From positions 26,811,211-26,875,210 of the forward strand of contig CM036240.1 in the NCBI GenBank assembly GCA_020698575.1: a stretch of 64,000 nt of DNA. Direction: 5' to 3'. Shown in pieces: positions 53,961 to 64,000 of the stretch; within the stretch, counting starts at the first letter, position 1; each line of letters starts with the position of its first letter. Source of the DNA: Bostrychus sinensis. Its lineage: Eukaryota; Chordata; Actinopteri; Gobiiformes; Eleotridae. The notes beneath the pieces were generated by a model. It did no database searches and was not told the DNA's origin. It saw only the letters and a list, made by a program, of their open reading frames with translations. The position numbers and the translations under genes are program-made.

Positions 53961-54295
53961 AAGCCAGCTGACAATGAACACAGAGATTTTGCAGAGATTT
54001 ATGGGTGTGCGGAGTTCTGAGGGATCGAAGGTAAACTCTTGTGAGAAACGGGAGGGAAAGCCGCCTTACTTTGGTGATGCGCTCGTCTTTGGTCAAACCG
54101 GAGTGAGCTTAATTTGTGGCTCTGCCTGGGGAATTTCAAAGGCAGAAAGCTTTGAGTGACGCCCGCCTTGAGCTCCCTGATGTTAGTGAGATGAATGAAA
54201 GCAGGTCCATAGGCTACGGGCCGCGCACATTCCCACATTAACACAGCGCTTTCAAGTCCCCATCAGGATAATTGTGGAGGATGCAAACAGACAAA
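53961..54295. promoter_or_regulatory. Candidate conserved non-coding block with a weak third module copy
   Basis: Mixed GC, low repeat. GAGCTTAATTTGTGGCTCTG followed by CCTGGGGAATTTCAAAGGC (54108-54146) aligns with the centre of the duplicated module at 12907 and 16375. GGTCCATAGGCTACGGGCC (54205-54223) resembles the module's start, but in a different order. Overlapping ORFs on both strands match nothing. Confidence 0.38.
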
Positions 54296-54320
54296 CACAG
54301 GACACTGCTACAGACACTAC

Positions 54321-54869
54321 AACTCCCATATTATGCTTTTTTCAGGCTTTATATAGTTTTGGACACCTTTGCATTAGTATGTCACATTATATAACTTAAA
54401 ATAATGCATATGTATGGAAAACATTTTCTTTTAGGGGGTAGTTACTTTGCAGAGAATGCTTGAGTTACGTGTCTGCTTCCCTCTGCTGGCAACAGTGAGG
54501 AATGGACATATAAAAGTATAAAATGGCACTTAGCAATTAGAAATTAGCACGGCTATTAGCAACATGACGCTAACAGATGCAGACTGCTTCATAGTGACAA
54601 CATTTCTAGCGCTGAAATGATCAGAACAAGTTTGGTGATGGTGTATGGGCTTTAGAAACTTGCAGAAGCATTTCCTCGTTTCACGTGTCTATGTAGAGCC
54701 GTGAGACCAAGCATTTTCAGCTCTTGAGAAAGGGATGACCTCAGCATACAGGATTAATCAAACTTGTGTGAATGAAGCAAAATACTAATCCAGGTCTGTT
54801 TTTGAGGTAAAAACAACATTATAACATAGTTAAAAGCTCAAAAACATTGATTTAGCCCAATAGGGGACC
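54321..54869 (+). mobile_element. TTAA-bounded MITE, family 2, near-complete (549 bp)
   Basis: Left ACTCCCATATTATGCTTTTT; right CCCAATAGGGGACC before TTAA (54870-54873). Landmarks are ATATAACTTAAAATAATGC, GGCTATTAGCAACATGACG, CACGTGTCTATGTAGAGCC, GACCTCAGCATACAGGATT and CCAGGTCTGTTTTTGAGG. A CTCF-like word (complement CCAGCAGAGGGAAGC) lies at 54475-54489. Confidence 0.85.
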
Positions 54870-54994
54870 TTAAATAGCTTTAGCATTAGCTAATGGTAGT
54901 TTGTGTCTGTCTTACTCAACTTTTAAGATGAAAAACTAATTCCCTTCCCATACACTGGGTTGATGACCCACCCTGACTGAAAAAATAACTTTTG

Positions 54995-55185
54995 GTGCAT
55001 TTATAAGTTTGCTTTGAGTCATGGTGGCAGAGAGGGTTCCTGAAGAGCAACTCTGGCAGCGACCTGGCTGTTGGGCAAACAGGGCAGAAGTGTCTTCCCC
55101 AGGGGCACAACAACAGTGTGCATTTCAAGCAAGGTTCTGCCGACCTTCCAGTTGGTGAGCAAATGCTTAACCAGTAACTTATTTC
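54995..55185. mobile_element. Diverged dispersed repeat ('ggcacaacaacag' type)
   Basis: AGAAGTGTCTTCCCCAGGGG, CACAACAACAGTGTGCATTTC and CCGACCTTCCAGTTGGTGAG. A weak relative of 6320-6515 and 51320-51535. Confidence 0.5.
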
Positions 55186-55219
55186 AAGTATGCCAACTAA
55201 CAACTAGTGATTTAAGCTG

Positions 55220-55248
<29 letters not shown>
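55220..55248 (+). repeat. Poly-T (T29)
   Basis: Uninterrupted run; may be the tail of a minus-strand retroposon, but no body was recognised. Confidence 0.95.
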
Positions 55249-55252
<4 letters not shown>

Positions 55253-56039
55253 AATGAAAAATTACATCAGAGTACAAATCTTTGCATTGGCCTGAGACTT
55301 ACTTGCTGGACTTGAACTGAGCACTGCTGGAGGAGAAGTACATCAATCATTATTTTTGTATAGGCCTACACCATATTGCATGGAGCTTTGGGGCATTTAT
55401 GTTCTAAGTTGGTTTCAAAATTTTAAAGTAAACATATCTGGCCCGTTTCCATTGTCTTTGATCATTGACAATGGCAGCTGGCATGTCCTTGCTAGGCTAC
55501 CGTAGGTGTTCCAGAGACTGTCAAAAGGAGGGATGATGTGTGTGGTTGCAATCCATGGCAAGTAGCCAAAGTTCACAGTATGTGTAAACACTCTTTGCTC
55601 AGCACTGTTGCTGAGAATACTAAAAAACCAATAACACATATCTTATTTTTGATTGTGTATTTGTATCTCAGGACATAAAAAAATAAGTTTGGTTGCTAAC
55701 AGAAATGCCCTGCTGTAACGGTTTTGAATCATTTGTCCATTTAATTTTATTTAATCAAGCTCAACACCCAGTTTACACCTGCCTGAAGAGTCCCTTTGTC
55801 CAGAGACATTGGCCATGTCTGCAGATACATAAATAAACTGAGATTTGCTTGGACCGTAATATTGTGCTCCTCCTTTTTGAGCAGGTTTCTTTTGCAGTGA
55901 ATAGCAGAATTCATTCTCCCACATCTTTTGGCGTTTTTCAACAGAAGGCTTACTGTGCTGTTGTACAGAAGTGGCTTGGCCTTGATAGAATGACCTAACA
56001 TTTTGACAGGACAAAATATAAAGCCACTCTTTCTTCTGC
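55249..56039. other. Non-coding, nothing recognised
   Basis: AT-rich. Two overlapping minus-strand ORFs of about 97 codons (55747-56043) are in different frames and match nothing. Confidence 0.4.
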
Positions 56040-56565
56040 ACACAATTCAGCGGCCGCAGCAGTCATGGGAATGGCTTTAATCAATGGAACGTGGGTGTCA
56101 GCCTATACCGTATGAATTATTCTGGGCCTATGCTTCATGTGAAAAAAAATAGGGAGCATTGCTAAAAGGAACAAGCCATAATAGCAACCACCAGTGTTTA
56201 CAATCCGATCAGCTTCAGAGCGTTCCCAATGAGACAGATGATTAGGTACGGCAAACGAGCTTCATCAGCGGCTGAAATTGATGACTCAACGCGGGATGAC
56301 AGACAAGTGTATTTGTATCCAGATAAGCCAGCCGACAGCCGCGCATCCATCACCGCTGAGTTATTATTGAGCATAAAGCGCGGCATTTGTAATATCATTA
56401 AATCCAGATATGGCTGGGCTCACATCTGGAAGGCAGCCGAGCGTGTGAAGGCGGGGTTAAGGGACAAAGCAAGAAGGAGAGAGAGGAAAAAAAACAACAC
56501 TTGAGGCAATCATTCTGGCAGTGCGCTGGCAGCTCGGTGTTTTTTGTGATTTCAATATGTTTCTG
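56040..56565. promoter_or_regulatory. Candidate conserved non-coding block
   Basis: GGGAATGGCTTTAATCAATGG, GATGATTAGGTACGGC, GAAATTGATGACTCAACGC, CATTTGTAATATCATTAAATCC and ACAATCCGATCAGC, transposon-free. A 91-codon plus-strand ORF (56229-56504) is Lys/Arg-rich and runs from MRQMIRYGKR to ERKKNNT with no known domain; it is probably chance. Confidence 0.42.
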
Positions 56566-57067
56566 TGCACCTCCAGCTCCGGCACAATAACAGCTTACAG
56601 ATTGCTTATGTCATCAGATTTTGACAAACTTCTCAATTGGTTTTGACCTTCATCTTTAACCATCTGCTTTCGACTTATCCCAGTCTCCGTTGAGCCACTT
56701 GACAGTAACTGTAGTGTCTAATAGTTTGGGCCTACAAGCGATGGATTAAGATGTATTAGGCCCAGTTGATCTGATATATATTAATCCTATAACATGGCAT
56801 CTATTATTTTTCAATTAATAATGCTGATTATTTCTATTATCAGCCTACTTTATTGAGTCATTAATGAACTTAATAGAAAGATCAGTTTTCTTTCTCAAAG
56901 TAGTTGTACTTGATTAAGTGTGTTTACCATTTACTACTGTGTTATTCAATTACCAATACATCATTATGATAAAAATATGAATCTTTGTAATGGTCATTAC
57001 TGCTGCCATTTACCAATGTGTGTGTTATAATGTTGCAGTATCAGCTGAAAGATTTTCAGATTATTTA
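56566..57067. other. Non-coding, nothing recognised
   Basis: AT-rich unique DNA. Confidence 0.4.
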
Positions 57068-57300
57068 GGCCAGCCTTTCCTAAAGTCAAGAGCATTGTGG
57101 CTCCCTTAAAAAGTCAACCCTGTGCAGACCACGAGCAATAAAACTTCATTATTCAATATTCAAAAGTCTATGCCATGTTTTTCCCAGTAGATTTTTATAA
57201 AAACATTACAAAAACACAGACTGTTGGCAAAAAAATGCTCAGTTAAGTGATATTTTAAATTAATACTTATATTGTAATTCATTTTAAACTCAATTTCTTA
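57068..57300. mobile_element. Diverged hAT MITE, relative of 19748-20067
   Basis: CAGCCTTTCCTAAAGTCAAGA, ACCACGAGCAATAAAACTTC, GTCTATGCCATGTTTTTCCC and TATTGTAATTCATTTTAAAC follow the order of the nested element. The right terminus is missing. Confidence 0.72.
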
Positions 57301-57309
57301 GGCACTTAA

Positions 57310-57834
57310 AGGGACTATGAGCAGTATATATGTTTTTAATACTTCACTGCACTACCTGATTTTGTGACTGTAAAAGTGATGTGTCTAAAAAATTGTTGAG
57401 TTTGAATGATACACTCCCCTTTCCTAATTCCTCTCCTTCGCAAAAGCCAAACCTGGAAGTATGTACACGAGCCAGGAGCTATCAAAATAACATAGCAGAG
57501 ATCTGGAGTTTGCTTTTAATTCTTTAAAATAAAAAATAAAAATACTGGGAATAAGCTATACATTTTGAAACAAAACAATAGCTCCTTCACATTATTTCTG
57601 ATAGATTCTAGTTCTGGATAAATAAAGGATGTATTGACCAATCAGAGAGCTCCTGTCCTATGAAAGCGTGTGATTGGTTAAACTTCTCTCGCTCAAAACA
57701 AAAACCCTTATAATACATCCCACAGGTGACCTCAAAGTCTCATTTTTTCTCCGATGACTTCTGTTATGCTGTACTAATAACTAAATAATTATCTTTACCA
57801 AAATACAAGGAAAAAGAAATCAGGTAGTGCAGCT
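57310..57834. mobile_element. TTAA-bounded MITE, distinct family (525 bp)
   Basis: TTAA at 57306-57309 and 57835-57838. CACTGCACTACCTGATTTTG near the left (57346) is inverted as AATCAGGTAGTGCAGCT at the right end. The middle has TTAGGGTT-free unique DNA with CAATCAGAGAGCTCCTG. There is no coding capacity. TTAA flanks fit piggyBac or Kolobok mobilisation. Confidence 0.65.
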
Positions 57835-58017
57835 TTAATAAACATTACCCACGTGTCCCCAGATGTGTTTAAATCAAACATTAGTTTTACTAATAATAAT
57901 GGTACAGCTAATTCTCCTGGAGAGTTTGCAGATCATTTTGCTAATGCTAACACAAATTTCTTAATCTTAGCAATTTTTTTCTATGTTGTAACCAAAACTT
58001 TTTTTTTTTTTTTTTTA

Positions 58018-58240
58018 GGAGCAGCAGTAGAGACGTTCACTCACTAACCCAAAGATTGGCAGTTTGAGCCCCACTGCCGTTATTGCATACTGTTGTTGTG
58101 TCTTTGGGCAAGACACTTCACCCACATTGCCTGTATGAATGAGTGTGTGATTGATGTTGGTTGGAGAGGCTGTTGGCGCACAATGGCAGCCACGTTTCTG
58201 TCAGTCTGACCCAGGGCGGCTGTGGCTGTAGAAGTCCTTT
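58018..58240 (-). mobile_element. Dispersed fish repeat, reverse copy
   Basis: GGCAGTTTGAGCCCCACTGCC, TTGGGCAAGACACTTCACCC, GTGAATGAGTGTGTG-like words (58134-58152) and CAATGGCAGCCACGTTTCTG. Complementary in order to 59885-60060. A T17 run just before it (about 58001-58017) interrupts the left side. Confidence 0.68.
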
Positions 58241-58849
58241 GAATGAATAATGCAATTATAAAGCATCCAAAAACACCCTATATAAGACCAATGCACTATT
58301 ATGAAATTCAGCACATTGTTTAATCATCATTTTTGGCTCAGAAATGTTTATATAGCCCTTAATGTATATCCATGGCTATATCAACAACAGAAAAATACAT
58401 ATATTGCATCTATACCTGTGCTTTTGGACATTTATTCATTTCTATTCTCATCTTGCCTCTCAAAACACAATTGTATTATTATTCTTTATTTATTCTAATT
58501 GGACATTTCTCTAATGAATCTATGCCATCTTTTTATGTCATAAAACAACACACAAGAGCCATAGAGTATCACAGTATACTGTTGTTTCTTCTGACCACAG
58601 TGAACTAAATACAGCAATGCAAATGGCAAACCGAAAAACACAATAGGCTCACTTGAACGGCGAATACCATTCAGTGTACACTTGATTCAGATCAAAAGCA
58701 TAATGGAGACCTCTTAAATGGCCCTCTGACAATGTGGCATTATGGAGTATCTTGTTCTCTGAGCCACTGATCAGAGTAAACAGCACACAGTGAATAATAT
58801 AGTCCCGTCTCTCGCTCTGACATTTCTCTGTGATTTTCATATCGCCAGC
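58241..58849. other. Non-coding, nothing recognised
   Basis: AT-rich unique DNA. Confidence 0.4.
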
Positions 58850-59195
58850 CCCCGAAATGACAGTCTATGTAACATGTGGGGGCCTTAAAAATGCCACGGC
58901 TGATATGAAATCAATTTGCATTTCCCCCGGTGCCTGGATAACACGGCCCTGTCAGAGGAGTGGCAGATAATGACGTTAGCGGCCCGAATGTGGAAAAAGA
59001 TGAAATTGAAAGAGTGACGTTCGGTGTTTCCCATGATTGCCTTGACATAGACTACTCTGTCATTGCTCCCCATTAGCTCCTCTTGTTCCCAGCCAGGGGT
59101 TAAGACGGACTAAAGACGTCCTCCGATCCGGCCAGTTACAGCGCTCTGGGGCCATCATGGCTTTCCAAGTTCTGAGGAATGAGAACTGAGAAATG
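58850..59195. promoter_or_regulatory. Candidate conserved non-coding block
   Basis: AAATCAATTTGCATTTCCC (octamer-like word at 58914-58921), GATAATGACGTTAGCGGCC, CCCCATTAGCTCC and CCGGCCAGTTACAGC. Transposon-free, mixed GC. Inferred. Confidence 0.42.
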
Positions 59196-59689
59196 ACACT
59201 TATTAATTTGAGATGACATTTACCACCAAAAATCTTCAAATACTGGATAGTGTACATGTTCATAATTAAACTTGACACTATTAATCATTATTGAAGTTAA
59301 ATGAAATTAATCAGTATTTGGACAAATGGAAGGCTTCCTTCTTTTTTATCTGTTCTTTTATAAACTTGTAATGGGTCGTTAAAGCTAAAATCAATGGAGC
59401 CAGAAGTGATTACCATATTTGGGAAAAGGTCAGGGAGAGTGGTGGTACTGACAGATGAAGTCATTCACAGACTATACTGCAGCTAGTGATGCTAATAACT
59501 AGTAATGAACCATATTATTATATAAATATTATTAACACGCAGTGTGACTTCTTTAATTGTGGACATTTCAATGTAACAATGTTATATTGCTAATAGAATT
59601 ATCTCTAAAATCAACATTCCTCAATAATAATAATGCAGCATAACAGTGCCCACCTCCCCTCCCCCTTAAACACTTATATACTCTTATAT
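59196..59689. other. Non-coding, nothing recognised
   Basis: AT-rich unique DNA. Confidence 0.35.
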
Positions 59690-59790
59690 ATATATGCAGT
59701 TTCTGAAAAGTCTCTGGGAAAAATGAATGGAAAGTTTCTTTCCGGTACCAGAGAGGGGTGGGCACTGTTGAGCTCCATATTTGATTAGTC
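59690..59790. mobile_element. Partial copy of the foldback-element arm
   Basis: GGGAAAAATGAATGGAAAG, CGGTACCAGAGAGGGGTGGG and ACTGTTGAGCTCCAT match the right arm of 49479-49917. Confidence 0.65.
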
Positions 59791-59884
59791 TTATAGAGTT
59801 TTTCTAGTCTCTCATAGTCACTTTAACTTGATGCATTATTCATTCTCTCTTCAGTCACACTTGGTGTTGGTGAGCGACTTGGTG

Positions 59885-60060
59885 AGCCACAGCTGCCCTA
59901 GGGCAGACTGACAGAGAAGTGGCTGCCATTCTGCACCTACAGCCTCTGAGACAACCACCAAACACACAATCACACTCACACATTCATACACCAGTCCCAC
60001 AGACCGTGGAGGCAAGGTGGGTAAAGTGTCTTGCCCAAGGACACAACGTCAGTAGAGCAT
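59885..60060 (+). mobile_element. Dispersed fish repeat ('tcttgcccaaggacacaac' type)
   Basis: GAGCCACAGCTGCCCTAGGGC, AGTGGCTGCCATTCTGC, CACTCACACATTCATACACC and GTGTCTTGCCCAAGGACACA. Opposite orientation to 58018-58240. Confidence 0.72.
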
Positions 60061-60151
60061 TACAGCAAGCTTTAGCCAATCACTTTCACTGTCATTGTGG
60101 TATGCTTTGTCATTCATGTAAGGTGAACTCCCATTGGCTGTTGGTCTACAT

Positions 60152-60534
60152 CAGAGATGTCCAAAGTACGGCCCGGGGGCCATTTGTGGCATGGGTTGAG
60201 ATTTCATATGGCCCTTGGCTTCAAGGCAAAATGTATTTTTCATGGCCCACCAGTGTTTTTGTAGATTTTTTTCTGCCTTGTGTCTTCTAATTAGCCGGTC
60301 GACAAATTATTGCAGTTGCAGTTTTAATGTTTAAATTTGTTATTGTTTTGGGACTTAATTAAAGAAAATATTTTATAATTATTTTTCTTATGATAACAAA
60401 ACAATAATAAAAAAATAAAACTGTGCATTAAGTTTATACTGTACATGTGTTGAGTTCCTAGAAAACATCAGGAGGGACTGTCGGCCTTTGAACATTTGCG
60501 CATCTCCAAATCTGGTCATCTGTGGAAACCCTTG
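60152..60534. mobile_element. hAT element remnant (383 bp) with 8-bp target duplication
   Basis: Left end CAGAGATGTCCAAAGTACGG, then CCCGGGGGCCATTTGTGGC, the hallmark start of a widespread vertebrate hAT family. The right end is CATCTGTGGAAACCCTTG. Flanks GTCTACAT (60144-60151) and GTCTACTT (60535-60542) differ at one base. Non-coding. Confidence 0.8.
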
Positions 60535-60550
60535 GTCTACTTGGCTTGTC

Positions 60551-60573
60551 AACATTAACATTAACATTAACAT
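60551..60573 (+). repeat. (AACATT)n short tandem repeat
   Basis: Nearly four perfect hexamers. Confidence 0.9.
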
Positions 60574-61089
60574 AGGGAAGATAGACAGAGCCAGTAATGT
60601 TTATGGTGCGGACCAGACTTTATCAATAAAAATGACTTACATAGAGCTACATAGACCTTAAACCATAATAGTAGATGATAATTTTTTTTACATAATGACT
60701 TCTAGATAGATGTTATCTAAATACACTAACTAGTAGCAGGTTAGCTATACTGTGAAATGGCAATTGATACTTTAATATAATGCAATTTAAATGTGATATT
60801 GATGATAGCAATACATCTTGGAGCCAGCCTTCACTTTCTACCCAATCCCTTGGTCCATTTCTTCTGTTTCTCAATGTAGTTTCATATTCTACAGGTTATG
60901 GTACTGAAAAGCCCGTCATTTTTTTTTTTTTTCTCAGGAATTCCACTTTATCCAATTTGTAAAAAACACGGAAAAGGATTATGTGAATTGTAGTGATTGT
61001 GCACAAGTGTTCTGCAATTGTAAAACCATATTACAGTTCACAGCCTCAAATTTGTTCTAAACATATTGTAGAGGAGGACATTCAGGTAC
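60574..61089. other. Non-coding, nothing recognised
   Basis: AT-rich; a T15 run lies at about 60919-60933. Confidence 0.35.
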
Positions 61090-61330
61090 GATCACAGCTT
61101 GTTATCCAACGCTGAAAGAGAAAGACACTTCTTCCACACAGCCTGCTATAAATAAAGGTGATTCCGGCGGATTTTCTCTTCGGCTCCTGTCTGAGAATGT
61201 GAAAATGTTGACCTCTGCACCGTGAGGCAGGTCACACAGCTTCTCCTCTGCTGCAGCTGAAGAGGAAACAGCTGGGAAACAGGCTGATCCGCTGTGTGTT
61301 AATGAGCAAAGAAACAAGGAAAGTTAGCGC
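61090..61330. promoter_or_regulatory. Candidate conserved non-coding block (weak)
   Basis: Somewhat GC-richer patch with TATAAATAAAGG, CTCTGCTGCAGCTGAAGAGG and ACAGCTGGGAAACAG (two E-boxes). A 71-codon minus ORF has no family. Confidence 0.25.
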
Positions 61331-62689
61331 AGTTTGTAGGAAGAATTCTTATGTATCAAGCTATAATTGGTGAGACTGGTGAGTATAAATGTCTTAATTA
61401 TTTCCGACTGAAAGAGAAAGGAATTTTAGGAAATCTTTAAGACTTGCTGTAAATTTGAGAGGCTGTTTTCTGCAGTTTTCTTCCCATTAGTTTGCAGCAC
61501 TGTATTTATTTATGATAACAAATATAGCACACGCTTACCAAATGTGTGTTTGTTATGTGCATATTTAGGGTTATGTTAGTGAACGCATTTTATGAGTGAA
61601 ATTTTGTAATGTACAACAAAGTTTAAGAATGAGTGATTTTGCATTGATACAGCCCAAAAACAGTGAATCCCTGTTGTAAGTCTAGCTATAGAGCCTTTAA
61701 AGTGTTTAGTGTTAACAGAATGTTTATGTTCCAAAAACAAAGAACATTAAAAAGATGATAATACATTTTTATTGACAGAATTAGAGCTAGCCACCAAACT
61801 TTGCAAATTATGAAAAATCAAGACAGGTTTGGCAACTGACAACCACTCTGCCACATGTGAGTGATAACAGAAGCTAACGAGGTCCTGGTTCTGCCTTGCT
61901 GTTCATGAGCAGGACAGTCTGCTTCCCCCCAGAGCTCTCGTTTGATTTGGTCCTGGCCTATCACAGCCGTTTATCTGCATCTTACAAATGAAATTTTGTT
62001 TTTGGAATCATAAATCGTTTGCTTTCGTTTTGGAAGTATAAATAACTAAAGCACTGATCTCTATAGCTAGTGATGCTAACAGTTGATAAAATGTCACTGA
62101 CATTTAAAATTGTTTATTTTATATAATTTGTTACAGTGTAACATCAAGAACAGTACTGAAACAAGTTTATTTATTTAAACACATATTTCTTTCTCACATT
62201 ATTTACAGTTCTAGACAACAATATCAGAAATAAAACATTGTTACAACTTTGCTCCTTTTTTATTTTTAAAACATTTGCATGTGAATTTTTATTTTAGGCA
62301 CCAATACAGATAAACAGTAATAATAACAATTGCAAACTGTTTAAACACTTAATAAAAACTAGGAAAAAGAGTTGTTCGATGACATAAAAACCCAGGAAAC
62401 ATCAACATTAAATGTAAATTCCAATGGTAAGTGTTTTATTGTTGGAGATAATGCCACACACATAGACAGACCCTGCTCTTGATACTAATTATATTCAAGG
62501 GTCAAAGTCTGACTTGTGAATATGTTTTCTCTCTGTTTCCATACATCTCATTAATTTTTCAAATCAAGATAAAAATTGCCTGGAATACCTGGGGATTATT
62601 GAGGTCACATCCTAAGTATCCAAGACCAATGCTGCATCCACTTTGATGGAAGTGCATGAGTAAAAAATGCACTGTTTTCCAACTTATTA
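61331..62689. other. Non-coding, nothing recognised
   Basis: AT-rich unique DNA with no element recognised. Confidence 0.4.
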
Positions 62690-63479
62690 CAATAAACAAA
62701 CATGCTTTATTTTCTTAAGCCAAGTGCCCCATTGGGTCTAATGTTGGAGCAGTTGTATGCATTTGGACCCACCGCACCGTGCACTGGGACGTCCCACGTT
62801 TAATAAGGAATATATAGAGAAGATGACTCGATAATGAGACAGCCTGCCTCCAATCAACCTTATAAAAGTCTGGAGAGCGAGCAGGAAATACGTCTGTGCC
62901 ACCAATAATCATTTTCAATTAATAAAAACATCATTTTTCCAGTCCCTTAGGATGGGGATTAGGTATAACTCGAGGGCCTCGCTTTGAGTGCGTCTCAAAA
63001 ATGGCTCCACGCACACACACATGCTGAGCGAAGGAATTATACTTGTCTGTACGGTTTGTTAGCACTCGGGAGATAAAACTTTACATGTTGCTCCCAATTA
63101 GCACCGCATTGACCGCGCACTGTCTGCGGCGCTCTGGCTTTTTCCTTTTCTGAAGAGCGGGCTATTTATGTGGCGGGGGATAGAATGAGGCAGATACAGA
63201 GAGGAAGAGAAAGGAATTGAAATGGCTTAAGCGTCCATTTTGAGCTGGAGAGACAGGTCCTATTAACATTTAGCAGCGTTTGTGCAACTTGGTGCCGAGG
63301 TTATGATGCAAATGAAGGAGGAATTAAAAGCGGCCGGAGTTTTGTCATTGATGGATTGCAGTCTGGCGGTGCTCACCACTTCCTAGTGTCCATCACAAGC
63401 GATTACTGTGTAATTAAACCTTATTTCTGGACTCTCGAGTGCATAATTACTTTGTGAATGTAACCATCATCTAAAAGCC
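62690..63479. promoter_or_regulatory. Candidate conserved non-coding block, part 1
   Basis: Nearly 800 bp without transposons: TTGTATGCATTTGGACCC, ACGTTTAATAAGG, TTTTCAATTAATAAAAAC, CTCCCAATTAGCACCGC, GGTTATGATGCAAATGAAGG (octamer-like at 63306-63313), GATTACTGTGTAATTAAACC and GTGCATAATTACTTTG. Its length and site density make it one of the strongest enhancer-like stretches here. An A20 run follows at about 63481-63500. Confidence 0.48.
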
Positions 63480-63500
63480 ACAAAAAAAAAAAAAAAAAAA

Positions 63501-64000
63501 GCTTTACCATTGAGTGTAAGCGGCAGTCGCATGGGTTTGTGTCAGATATAGCCATCAGACGGCCGAAAAGAACTGTCACTTTTAATAAGAGGCAAAAAAT
63601 TAAATGAAACAGTATGCTTATTACGGAAAAATTAGGCTTTCAAGAGTCTGTCCTGTTATTTGCATAATTTATCCCCCCTCCCATCCAACGCGCCGCCGCA
63701 AGCTTTAAGCAATTTCGCTCACATTTAAATAGATTGCACATTTAAGGCTACTTAAGGAAAATTATCACTTTGCATATTTTAATTGTTATGAAGGAAGTGA
63801 TTCGAGAGAGAGGTCCGTGGCTCATCCTCTCGAGCGAGCCCGTCTGATTCGGCCGCTCCACAGATAACCCCCGAGTTCACACACATCCACTCCACTTTCA
63901 TCAGAATGCAAATGAAGCGGCACAAGAGGATGTCCGATATTTACCAAATAGACACTAATAACGTCAGTCTCATCTGTGGGACTCAACTTTAGGTTTTCTC
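63501..64000. promoter_or_regulatory. Candidate conserved non-coding block, part 2, open at the right edge
   Basis: Continues the same texture: TTATTTGCATAATTTATCC (octamer-like at 63658-63665), AAATAGATTGCACATTTAAGG, CACTTTGCATATTTTAATTG and AGAATGCAAATGAAGC (octamer-like at 63906-63913). Truncated by the window end. Inferred. Confidence 0.45.

Overview
This 64 kb window reads as intergenic DNA from a vertebrate, most probably a teleost fish. It is AT-rich and has no convincing multi-exon gene. Its repeat content is typical of fish: Tc1-like transposon relics with the 'cattatgaccac' terminus, an L2-type LINE ending in TGGATT repeats, a second non-LTR element, many short hAT elements with 8-bp target duplications, TTAA-bounded MITEs and a 5S rRNA-derived SINE. 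The species cannot be named from the sequence. No virus, tRNA, CRISPR array or bacterial-type operon was seen. Almost every long ORF is chance or lies in a transposon. The only non-transposon coding candidate is a 60-codon ORF on the minus strand at 31690-31872, which is weak.

Layout. 1-6.3 kb: mostly unique sequence with a minisatellite (1.25 kb) and candidate regulatory blocks (1.6-2.0 and 5.0-6.0 kb). 6.3-20.9 kb: repeat-rich, with the 5S SINE, a 1.45 kb hAT inside another repeat, two copies of a ~200 bp module (12.9 and 16.4 kb), and a hAT-within-hAT-within-tandem-repeat nest (16.9-20.9 kb); regulatory-looking blocks sit at 9.8, 12.3-12.9, 15.1-15.5 and 17.7-18.4 kb. 21-36 kb: candidate regulatory blocks (21.2-21.7, 28.1-28.6, 30.3-30.7, 35.1-35.8 kb) alternate with copies of one TTAA-bounded family that often carries CTCF-like motifs. 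36-42.6 kb: Tc1 and LINE fragments and common dispersed repeats around one clean block (39.2-39.6 kb). 43-48.5 kb: local duplications (a ~200 bp pair and a ~260 bp unit present three times), a 10-11 bp minisatellite inside a hAT end, and GC-richer blocks. 48.5-61 kb: more MITEs, including a foldback element with ~110 bp arms, between blocks at 50.5-51.1, 54.0-54.3, 56.0-56.5 and 58.85-59.2 kb. 62.7-64 kb: a dense regulatory-looking block running off the right edge.

Interpretation (inference). Islands of low-repeat DNA with mixed base composition and homeodomain/POU-like words, separated by transposons, resemble the gene deserts around vertebrate developmental genes. No orthology could be tested here, so every 'candidate regulatory block' is a guess from texture and needs a genome alignment. 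No complete new system was found. The most interesting items are the duplicated non-coding modules, the nested hAT insertions dated by exact target duplications, and the spread of CTCF-like sites by a MITE family.
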